The translations under genes and the position numbers were made by a program. The notes under the pieces are model-generated. The model was given only the letters and a program-made list of their open reading frames with translations, was not told where the DNA came from and made no database searches. 64,000 nucleotides of DNA, taken from positions 1,550,001 to 1,614,000 of the forward strand of contig NZ_AP018439.1 in assembly GCF_009937955.1 (NCBI RefSeq), read 5' to 3'. Positions 57,644 to 64,000 of the stretch are shown here, one piece after another. This DNA comes from Undibacterium sp. KW1 (lineage in GTDB: Bacteria; Pseudomonadota; Gammaproteobacteria; Burkholderiales; Burkholderiaceae_D). The stretch's first letter is position 1, and each line of letters starts with the position of its first letter.

Positions 57644-58228
57644 ATGAAAACAAAATTTATCCCCTTGTTATTGGCTGGTTTGCTGACAGGTTCTGTATTC
57701 GCACAAAGCGTCAGCGGCGATGTACAGCGCAATGTGAACCAGCAAGCACGTATAGAAGAAGGCTTGAAAACCGGGCAGTTGACGACCAAGGAAGCTGGCA
57801 AACTGGAGCGTGAGGAAGCGGCTGTCGCACGTGAAGAGCATAAGGCATTGAAAGATGGCAAACTGAACCAGCAGGAAAAAAACAAGCTGGCCAGAATGCA
57901 GGACAAGGCCAGCGCCGATATTTATGTGGAGAAGCATGATGCCCAGGTTGGCAACCCCAAATCAGTATCCAGCAAACGCATGCAGGCTGATGTGCAAAGA
58001 AATGTGAACCAGCAACAACGGGTTGAAAATGGCATCAAGTCTGGCGAACTGACCAATCATGAAGTGGCAAAGCTGGAGAAAGGTCAGGCAAGAGTCGATC
58101 ACAAAGAAGCCCTTGCTGCAAAAAATGGTCATGTCGGCGCGGCTGAACAGCGCAACATACAGCATGCTGAAAACCATCAATCGAAAAAAATCCACAAGGA
58201 AAAAACGGATGATCAGGTTCGTGGCTGA
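57644..58228 (+). CDS. Exported protein with two tandem ~80-residue repeats
   Basis: 194 residues with a signal peptide (1-20, ending SVFA). Two repeat units (about 26-104 and 116-194) each start DVQRNVNQQ-R-E-G-K-G-LT and carry a hydrophilic, coil-like 'LE...A.V..EE..A...G' part, ending near EKxDxQVxx. The sequence is very rich in Lys, Glu, Gln and Asn. Related short periplasmic proteins with 'RI..G...G.LT..E...L' units occur in proteobacteria; function unknown. It has its own terminator and stands alone. Confidence 0.78.
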   Translation: MKTKFIPLLLAGLLTGSVFAQSVSGDVQRNVNQQARIEEGLKTGQLTTKEAGKLEREEAAVAREEHKALKDGKLNQQEKNKLARMQDKASADIYVEKHDAQVGNPKSVSSKRMQADVQRNVNQQQRVENGIKSGELTNHEVAKLEKGQARVDHKEALAAKNGHVGAAEQRNIQHAENHQSKKIHKEKTDDQVRG

Positions 58229-58247
58229 TCTGCGCGCTTGTTAATGC

Positions 58248-58291
58248 AAAAGCCGGGCTCCTGACTCCTGTTAGTGGCCCGGCTTTTTTCC
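58248..58291 (+). terminator. Terminator after the repeat-containing exported protein
   Basis: AAAAGCCGGGC (58248-58258) pairs with GCCCGGCTTTTTT (58277-58289) around an 18-nt loop. It lies between two convergent genes (plus strand upstream, SCO on the minus strand downstream), so it probably serves both. Confidence 0.85.
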
Positions 58292-58333
58292 TTGATCTCA
58301 ATTGCTGATTTGTATCAGCTCAATCTGATTAAT

Positions 58334-58984
58334 TTAAGGCGCCGCAGCGGCAGTGCCAGCATCCAGGCCTTTGAGTGCGAGTTTTATCTTCTGCAAGAAT
58401 TCATCATCAACTGACCCCAAGGTGCCGCTACGGGCGAGTATGCGGCCATTTTTATCCAGCAAAATCAGAGCGCTGGTATGGTTGAATTCACCGCTGTCCA
58501 TTTGCCGGTATTGAATATTTAATACCGCAGCCAGTTGTCTCACGGATTTTTCACTGGTGCGTGCAAGCACCCAGTGCTGCGTATCCAGTTCCCTGGCTTT
58601 GGCGATGGATTGCAAAGTGGCGACCTTGTCCCTGGCCGGATCGAGGGTCACCAGCAGGACGGATAAATGAGATTTCTCTTTTTCATCCAGCTTTTTTTCC
58701 AGCATGCGTATGGTGTCTATCAGCATGGGGCAAACATATTCACATGAGTTGTAGAACATGCTGGTAATCACGATATTGCCGGCCTGGTCTGCCAGTTTGA
58801 AGTTTTGGGCTTGCTGATTTTCCAGGCTGATCGGTAAACGGTAAACAGAGTCACCTGGTATTGACTGTATTTTGGGCTGTACTTTTGTTGTTGCTACTGC
58901 TTCGCTGCTACCTGCATGTGCATGCAGTGCAAGCAGTAGAAAAGAGGCCGCAATGGCCTTCCATGTGTTCAAAGCTGATGTCAT
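58334..58984 (-). CDS. SCO1/SenC-family copper chaperone
   Basis: 216 residues with a signal peptide (about 1-24). The thioredoxin-like fold has the copper motif CEYVC (C81, C85) and the third ligand H169 in FNHTSAL. SCO proteins deliver copper or reduce thiols at copper enzymes, classically the CuA site of cytochrome oxidase. Here the gene overlaps nirV by 4 nt and follows nirK in the same direction, so it probably helps metallate the copper nitrite reductase. Confidence 0.93.
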   Translation of the reverse strand: MTSALNTWKAIAASFLLLALHAHAGSSEAVATTKVQPKIQSIPGDSVYRLPISLENQQAQNFKLADQAGNIVITSMFYNSCEYVCPMLIDTIRMLEKKLDEKEKSHLSVLLVTLDPARDKVATLQSIAKARELDTQHWVLARTSEKSVRQLAAVLNIQYRQMDSGEFNHTSALILLDKNGRILARSGTLGSVDDEFLQKIKLALKGLDAGTAAAAP

Positions 58985-59793
58985 TTTTTTTCTTCCTTGA
59001 GGTCGCGCGCACAGCGGAAACCCAGATTGTCGGTCGTGCTTGCACCGGTCAGCGATGACAGCAGGGCTACCCGCATCAGGATCGCGTAGTTTTCCTTGTT
59101 TTGCAGGCTTATGGCACCGGCACCGCAGAATTTCAGTTTGTCCGGATCACCCTGGGTACGGCTGTCAGCGCTGATCAGCAGGGCATTAAAGTCACTGACC
59201 CATTCCCATATCAGGCCATGCATATCCCGGACACCATAATAATTTGGCGCATGGCTCATGTTGGTTGACGACTGGGCTGGTGATTCTGAATACCATGAGA
59301 GTATGCGCGCACGCCAGGCCGGGTCACTGCGGGCATCGGCATGTTGCTCATCTGCCGCTGCCACGAGCTCCCATTCATACCAGCTGGGCAGGCGCGCGTC
59401 TTCCGATTCACAGTAAGCCTGGGCTGCATGCCAGCTGACGCTGGTAATTGCCTGCGTCAATTTCTTTTCATTCCCCACATCACTTGCCGATGCCCACGCA
59501 TGCAAATAGCTGGCATCTGCAAAGATAGAGGCGATCTGATCCCGCTGCCATTCAGGATGGATGTGCAGGAATTGCTGGTATTCCCCCGTTGTTACCGGGC
59601 TGGTGCGCATGGCAAAGGATGGGACCCTGGCCATGTCCTTTACATTGGGCCCAGACAATACACTGGCGAACTGCTTGCCAGGAATGGCAACATATTCAGC
59701 GGCACAGATAATCGCAGGAGCCAGCAAGAAGACCGTCCCCAGCAAAGCCTGCCCTAACTTTGATTTGCTGCCACGCCTGTTACAGTTCGCCAT
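58981..59793 (-). CDS. nirV: NirV, formylglycine-generating-enzyme-like (SUMF1) protein
   Basis: 270 residues. A signal peptide or anchor (about 13-31) is followed by the FGE-sulfatase fold: MRTSPVTTGEYQQFL, SVSWHAAQAYCESEDARLPSWYEWELVAA, WEWVSDFNALL and LGFRCARD at the end. In denitrifiers such proteins next to nirK are called NirV; their exact function is not known. The gene follows nirK after 65 nt that contain a 12-bp tandem repeat and overlaps the SCO gene by 4 nt. Confidence 0.88.
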   Translation of the reverse strand: MANCNRRGSKSKLGQALLGTVFLLAPAIICAAEYVAIPGKQFASVLSGPNVKDMARVPSFAMRTSPVTTGEYQQFLHIHPEWQRDQIASIFADASYLHAWASASDVGNEKKLTQAITSVSWHAAQAYCESEDARLPSWYEWELVAAADEQHADARSDPAWRARILSWYSESPAQSSTNMSHAPNYYGVRDMHGLIWEWVSDFNALLISADSRTQGDPDKLKFCGAGAISLQNKENYAILMRVALLSSLTGASTTDNLGFRCARDLKEEKK

Positions 59794-59794
59794 A

Positions 59795-59830
59795 TATTGA
59801 TCTATTTATTGATCTATTTATTGATCTATT
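59795..59830. repeat. Three perfect 12-bp tandem repeats between nirK and nirV
   Basis: TATTGATCTATT is repeated three times without mismatch. It ends 2 nt before the nirV start codon (minus strand), where a ribosome binding site would lie; none is visible there. Confidence 0.85.
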
Positions 59831-59858
59831 GACCGATGGATCGTTCAGTTGATGAGTT

Positions 59859-61367
59859 TCAATGTGCCGCTGCTTTGGCAGGCACAGCCCTGGCACGCTC
59901 GGCCTTGACTTCACTGGTCAGTATGCGTCCGCCCTTGTTGCCCCAGCTATTCAGGACATAAGTCAGGATATTGGCGACTTCGTCATCATTCAACTGGTTC
60001 ATGGCAGGCATGACGGAATCAAAATCTTTGCCATTGACACTGACTTTGCCACTTAAACCACGCAGCAGTACGCCTATTGATCTTTGTGGGTCAGTATTGA
60101 GGTAGTCAGACTGTGCCAATGGCGGGAATACGCCGGGCAAGCCCGCGCCATTTGCCTGATGGCAGACTGAGCAGGTGCCCGCAAACAATTGTCCGCCTGC
60201 ATTAACCTGGTCCTGCACTGTCAGTGTGCCACTCTCTGCTGCCTTGGCTGCTGTGCTGACCGCAGACAGATTCGCTTGTGCACGGTCACCCAGATAAACT
60301 GAATCGAGTTCTTTGCCTGAGTAGATATCCTTCTTCTCTGCGCCATCGACTTTCATGATGGCCAGTGCACCTTTATTGAATGCGCGGAAAATTGAGTGAT
60401 CGACCAGTACATAGCTGCCAGGCACCTTGGTCTCGTATTCAACCACTGCTGCACCGCCAGCCGGGATGAGCGTAGTTTGTACATTTTTCTGGAAATTGCT
60501 GCCACCTTCAAAACGTACCTTATCAAAGATGGCTCCAATTACGTGGAAGCTGGATACCAGGTTGGGGCCGCCGTTACCGACGAACAGGCGAATTTTCTCA
60601 TCTGTTTTGGCAGTCAGGGCTTTGTCACCCGTCAGGGCACCTTCGGCGCCGTTGAACAGGACATAGGTTGGTTTTTCATCGATGGCTTTTTCCATGTCGA
60701 AAGGCTGGTAACCTTTTTCACGGTATTTGCCGGTGGTGTAGAAATCACCTTGCATGACATAGTATTCACGATCTACGGGTGGCAGGCCTTGTGGTGGTTC
60801 AACCAGGATCAGGCCATACATGCCGTTGGCAACATGCATGCCCACAGGCGCAGTCGCGCAGTGATAGACATAGATACCTTCATTGAGTGCCTTGAAGGTG
60901 AATTGTGATTCATGGCCAGGTGCAGTGAAGCTGGAAGATGCGCCACCGCCAGGGCCAGTTACGCCATGCAAGTCAATATTGTGTGGCATCTTGCTGCTGG
61001 GGTGATTCTTGAGATGGAATTCAACCGTATCACCCTGACGCACACGAATGAAACTTCCTGGCACGGTGCCGCCGAAGGTCCAGAACATGTATTTCACACC
61101 TTCAGAGATAGCCATTTCCTTTTCCACGACTTCCAGCTCGACAATGACTTTTGCCGGATGGTTGCGTTTTATTGGTGGAGGAACAAAGGGTGGGCTGGTC
61201 AGTACTGCACGTATGACTGGCCCCTGGGGAGGGCCAAAATCACCAGTGCCTTTGTTGCTTTTACTGTCTTTACTCTCCGCCGCATGCGCTGACAAAGTCA
61301 GGAACAGCGAGACGAACAAGATGCGTGCAAGCAGGGATGCAAAAAATCCTCTGAAAATGTTTTTCAT
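59859..61367 (-). CDS. nirK: Copper nitrite reductase NirK with C-terminal cytochrome c domain
   Basis: 502 residues, signal peptide about 1-30. Two cupredoxin domains hold the type 1 copper ligands H129, C170, H178 and M183, the type 2 copper ligands H134, H169 and H324, and the catalytic D132 and H275. The [13 protein letters not shown] loop is like Neisseria AniA (class II). A C-terminal c-type cytochrome domain carries C399-S-V-C402-H403 and a likely axial Met near 453. The enzyme reduces nitrite to NO in the periplasm, with the haem relaying electrons. It heads nirK-nirV-SCO. Confidence 0.97.
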   Translation of the reverse strand: MKNIFRGFFASLLARILFVSLFLTLSAHAAESKDSKSNKGTGDFGPPQGPVIRAVLTSPPFVPPPIKRNHPAKVIVELEVVEKEMAISEGVKYMFWTFGGTVPGSFIRVRQGDTVEFHLKNHPSSKMPHNIDLHGVTGPGGGASSSFTAPGHESQFTFKALNEGIYVYHCATAPVGMHVANGMYGLILVEPPQGLPPVDREYYVMQGDFYTTGKYREKGYQPFDMEKAIDEKPTYVLFNGAEGALTGDKALTAKTDEKIRLFVGNGGPNLVSSFHVIGAIFDKVRFEGGSNFQKNVQTTLIPAGGAAVVEYETKVPGSYVLVDHSIFRAFNKGALAIMKVDGAEKKDIYSGKELDSVYLGDRAQANLSAVSTAAKAAESGTLTVQDQVNAGGQLFAGTCSVCHQANGAGLPGVFPPLAQSDYLNTDPQRSIGVLLRGLSGKVSVNGKDFDSVMPAMNQLNDDEVANILTYVLNSWGNKGGRILTSEVKAERARAVPAKAAAH

Positions 61368-61451
61368 GTGAACACCTTTTGTATGTGTAGGCTATAAACC
61401 CGAGGGAAATTACTTTGCTGTTCACAATACTGGTGTCTTTCTCAAAAATCC

Positions 61452-61465
61452 TTGATATGAAATAA
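61452..61465 (-). promoter_or_regulatory. Possible imperfect FNR/DNR site upstream of nirK
   Basis: TTGAT-N4-AATAA has one perfect half site and one poor half (ATCAA expected). It lies 85 nt upstream of the nirK start. The position fits, but the match is weak. Confidence 0.35.
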
Positions 61466-61546
61466 GAAGCTGAAAACTTTTAAGGGCAGGACATGGTTTT
61501 CAGTGCACAGTGCCTGATAACAACAGATTGATTGAACTGGCGTATG

Positions 61547-62002
61547 TCATGTCCGCTTTATTTTCTTGTCCGCAAAAAGCTGTATTTTGCCAAGGCTGTT
61601 TTTTTGCGCGATCAGGTCGGCCAGTGTCACTGCATCAAGCACTGATAGATAGGAGTCTGTAGCCCGGCTCAGTACGCCTTTTAAAATGCAGGCACCTGAG
61701 TAGGAGCAGGTATTGCTGTGACGGTCAAAGCACTCTGCCATATCGAAATCAGATTCAGCGTTGCGTACCACGTCACCTATATTAATCTTTTCTGGTGGCA
61801 GATTCAGTTTCAGGCCGCCATTGCGGCCACGTATGGTTTCTACCATGTTCGACATTCCCAGTTGATGGACAACCTTGGTCAGGTGGCTTTTCGAGATGCT
61901 GTGCAACTCGGCGATCTCCTGTATGGTCACCAGCCTGTCCTCATGTTGTGCCAGGTACATCAGGGTGCGCAAGGTGTAGTCGGTGAATGCGGTCAATCTC
62001 AT
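61547..62002 (-). CDS. nsrR: NO-sensing Rrf2-family repressor NsrR
   Basis: 151 residues from ATG 62002 (MRLTAFTDYTLRTLMYLA), chosen over the adjacent ATG at 62005 for spacing from AGGAA. The winged helix (about 25-70) is followed by three cysteines, C91, C99 and C105 in MAECF... NTCSYSGAC, that bind the iron-sulfur cluster damaged by NO. NsrR represses NO-detoxification genes. It is divergent from norB with a 292-nt shared control region. Confidence 0.93.
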   Translation of the reverse strand: MRLTAFTDYTLRTLMYLAQHEDRLVTIQEIAELHSISKSHLTKVVHQLGMSNMVETIRGRNGGLKLNLPPEKINIGDVVRNAESDFDMAECFDRHSNTCSYSGACILKGVLSRATDSYLSVLDAVTLADLIAQKNSLGKIQLFADKKIKRT

Positions 62003-62114
62003 CATGGTTCCTAAGTGCTGTGCATGCAATGGGAGGTATGAGCACTCCGCATTGGCTCGTTAAGATGCATATAGTATAGATGTTTATAAGCCTGGTCTTA
62101 CAAATCTCGGAAAA

Positions 62115-62128
62115 TTGATCTTCATCAA
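62115..62128. promoter_or_regulatory. FNR/DNR-type box between nsrR and norB
   Basis: TTGATCTTCATCAA is a perfect TTGAT-N4-ATCAA site for FNR, ANR, DNR or NnrR, centred 173 nt before the norB ATG and 120 nt before nsrR. It points to activation in low oxygen and/or NO. Confidence 0.82.
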
Positions 62129-62294
62129 GGGTTTTGCATTAAACATTCATTTGTTTTGTATCTTTAAATACATGCATATAAAATGAATCTTTAATGAAGC
62201 AAGTCTGTTTGTGCTGCCATGCTGCCATAGCTCGGGCGCCAAAACAGGTTTTGTATCAGGAAACTTTTTCAATTTACCAATAAGGAATCACGCC

Positions 62295-64000
62295 ATGCAT
62301 GCCACGCGTAAACTCTGGACTTGGCTCGCTGTCATCTGTGTTCTGTCATTTACCGTCCTTGGCTGGGTGGGCACAGAAATTTACCTGACTGCGCCGCCTA
62401 TTCCCAAACAAGTCGTCAGTGTTGACGGCACTGTCTTATTTTCTGAGGGGCAGGTAGGGCGCGGCCAGGAAGCCTGGCTATCTGCGGGTGGGCAGCAGCT
62501 TGGCACGGTATGGGGCCATGGCAGTTATGTCGCACCTGACTGGTCTGCTGACTGGTTGCACCGTGAATCACTGGCCCTGCTCGATATCTGGGCGCAAAAA
62601 GAGGCGCAGACATCTTATGAGCAACTTAGTCCGGGCCGCCAGGCCGAGTTGAAGGCTCGCCTCAAAGAAGAAATGCGGCGCAATACCCACGATGCCTCTG
62701 GCAATGTGATTACTGTGAGTGCAGACCGTGCCAAGGCTATACAAAGCGTGGCGCAGCATTATATGGCCTTGTTTGGCAATGATCCTTCATTGGAAAACTT
62801 GCGTGAGCAATATGCGATGAACCGAGGCAGCCTGCCAGAAATCAAGGACTTGCAAGCCTTGCCTGCATTCTTTTTCTGGTCGGCCTGGGCCGCCGCCACA
62901 GACAGACCGGGCGCGGCTGACCTCAGCTATACCAGCAACTGGCCGCATGAACCCCTGGTCAATAATACGCCGACTGCAGGTGCAGGCATCTGGTCCATCG
63001 CCAGTGTCATACTGATGATCGCGGCGATTGCGGGGATGATTTTTTATCACTCCATCAGCAAGGAAGAGAGTGATCCCGTACCTCCCAAGGCTGATCCCTT
63101 GTTTGACCTGAAGCCTACTCCTTCCATGCGGGCAACCAGGAAATATTTCTATGTCGTCATAGGCTTGATACTGGCGCAGGTTGGCATGGGCGTGATTACT
63201 GCCCATTATGCAGTCGAAGGCCACAGCTTCTTTGGTTTTCCGCTGGCTGACATATTGCCGTTCACTGTCAGCCGCACCATACATACGCAATTTGCCGTCC
63301 TGTGGATAGCCACAGCCTGGCTGGCGACGGGCCTGTATATTGCGCCTGCCATTTCTGGCCATGAGCCTAAATTCCAGAAGCTTGGCGTCAATGTGTTGTT
63401 CTATGCCTTGCTGTTTATCGTGGTCGGCTCCACCGCATTTGGCTGGCTGGGCAGCCTGCAGCACAAAGGCAATGAATTCAGTTTCTGGATAGGCAATCAG
63501 GGACTGGAATTCACCAGCATGGGCCGGGTCTGGCAAATACTCCTGTTCGTCGGCCTGTTGTTCTGGGTGACCTTGCTGGGACGCGGCTTGATGCCTGCAC
63601 TGAAAAAACCATCCGAGAGCCGTGGTCTGATTGCCATGGTATTCCTGGCTGCCATGTGCATAGGCGGTTTCTATGCCACTTCACTGACCTGGGGTCCACA
63701 TACCCATTACTCCATGATTGAATACTGGCGCTGGTGGCTGGTGCATCTGTGGGTAGAAGGCTTCTTTGAGGTGTTCGCTACCGCAGTGATTGCCCTGCTG
63801 TTCACCCGCCTGGGCCTGATCCGTGCAGCAACGGCGAATAGTGCAATTATCCTGGAAACCATCGTCTTCCTGTTTGGTGGCATCCTGGGGACTTTGCATC
63901 ACCTGTATTTCACCGGCACCCCCACTTTTGTCATTGCCATTGGTGCCATGTTCTCTGCGCTTGAAGTTGTGCCGCTGGCCATGATAGGTGTTGAGGCTTT
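62295..64000 (+). CDS. norB: Quinol-dependent nitric oxide reductase (qNor), 3' end off the window
   Basis: The first ~568 residues are present; the frame is still open at the right edge. The ATG follows AAGGAA. The N-terminal membrane segment plus a hydrophilic periplasmic extension (about 40-220, VLFSEGQVGRGQEAWLSAGGQQLGTVWGHGSYVAPDWSADWLHRE), where the cytochrome c subunit would dock in cNor, mark the fused quinol-oxidising type. Membrane helices follow with haem ligand histidines (HTQFAVLWIATAW, TWGPHTHYSMIEYWRWWLVHLWVEGFFEVF, LGTLHHLYFTGTP). It reduces NO to N2O, removing the product of NirK. Confidence 0.95.
   Translation, partial: MHATRKLWTWLAVICVLSFTVLGWVGTEIYLTAPPIPKQVVSVDGTVLFSEGQVGRGQEAWLSAGGQQLGTVWGHGSYVAPDWSADWLHRESLALLDIWAQKEAQTSYEQLSPGRQAELKARLKEEMRRNTHDASGNVITVSADRAKAIQSVAQHYMALFGNDPSLENLREQYAMNRGSLPEIKDLQALPAFFFWSAWAAATDRPGAADLSYTSNWPHEPLVNNTPTAGAGIWSIASVILMIAAIAGMIFYHSISKEESDPVPPKADPLFDLKPTPSMRATRKYFYVVIGLILAQVGMGVITAHYAVEGHSFFGFPLADILPFTVSRTIHTQFAVLWIATAWLATGLYIAPAISGHEPKFQKLGVNVLFYALLFIVVGSTAFGWLGSLQHKGNEFSFWIGNQGLEFTSMGRVWQILLFVGLLFWVTLLGRGLMPALKKPSESRGLIAMVFLAAMCIGGFYATSLTWGPHTHYSMIEYWRWWLVHLWVEGFFEVFATAVIALLFTRLGLIRAATANSAIILETIVFLFGGILGTLHHLYFTGTPTFVIAIGAMFSALEVVPLAMIGVEA

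Overview
The window looks like chromosomal DNA of a betaproteobacterium of the family Oxalobacteraceae, with Undibacterium as my best guess. This rests on the 16S/23S/5S sequences, mid-range base composition, the betaproteobacterial-type fimT-pilVWX-pilY1-pilE cluster and general gene content. It is a taxonomic inference made without a database search.

Layout. (1) 1-6920: the start of a FAD-dependent dehydrogenase gene cut by the window edge, an intergenic stretch with dispersed repeats, then a complete rRNA operon (promoter, boxA, 16S, tRNA-Ala, tRNA-Ile, 23S, 5S, terminator). (2) 6967-9169: repeats and a complete IS110-family (IS1111-like) element with 13-bp inverted ends and a long noncoding 3' end that probably encodes its guide (bridge/seek) RNA. 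(3) 9194-15991: type IV pilus minor pilins and the PilY1 adhesin, with fimT frameshifted at a G6 tract. (4) 16010-18084: nrdR and glyA, the latter behind a ZTP riboswitch with its own promoter. (5) 18278-26844: ydfG, then ybgC-tolQ-tolR running straight into tamA-tamB, with no tolA-tolB-pal. (6) 26934-33827: an M16 metalloprotease, an unusual protein with a Cys/Gly-rich tail, and a TetR / ABC1-kinase / DUF6463 / DUF2867 operon. (7) 34079-38048: an Fe-S helicase and a FAN1-like nuclease in one operon behind a LexA-type SOS box. (8) 38310-44796: a hypothetical gene, then a broken type I restriction locus (intact hsdM; hsdS and hsdR cut and joined by a deletion) and a Mrr-type endonuclease. (9) 44941-50755: tRNA-Leu, a MATE transporter, a glycosyltransferase, ribosomal protein L31B, a MITE-like element, a TRIC-family channel and an AcrR-type repressor. 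(10) 51316-57429: a tripartite RND efflux operon with a matching AcrR operator on its promoter. (11) 57644-64000: a small repeat-containing exported protein and a denitrification block (SCO chaperone, NirV, copper nitrite reductase NirK with a fused cytochrome c, NsrR, quinol nitric oxide reductase) with an FNR/DNR box.

How the parts work together. NirK makes NO, the quinol NorB removes it, and NsrR and an FNR/DNR-type regulator probably switch both on under low oxygen or NO. SCO and NirV probably help build NirK. YbgC, TolQR and TamAB all act on the cell envelope and may form a motor-coupled lipid or outer-membrane assembly system. FAN1 and the helicase look like a damage-inducible crosslink or fork repair pair. 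Several structured intergenic repeats recur across the window; one family shows compensatory base changes between its two copies.
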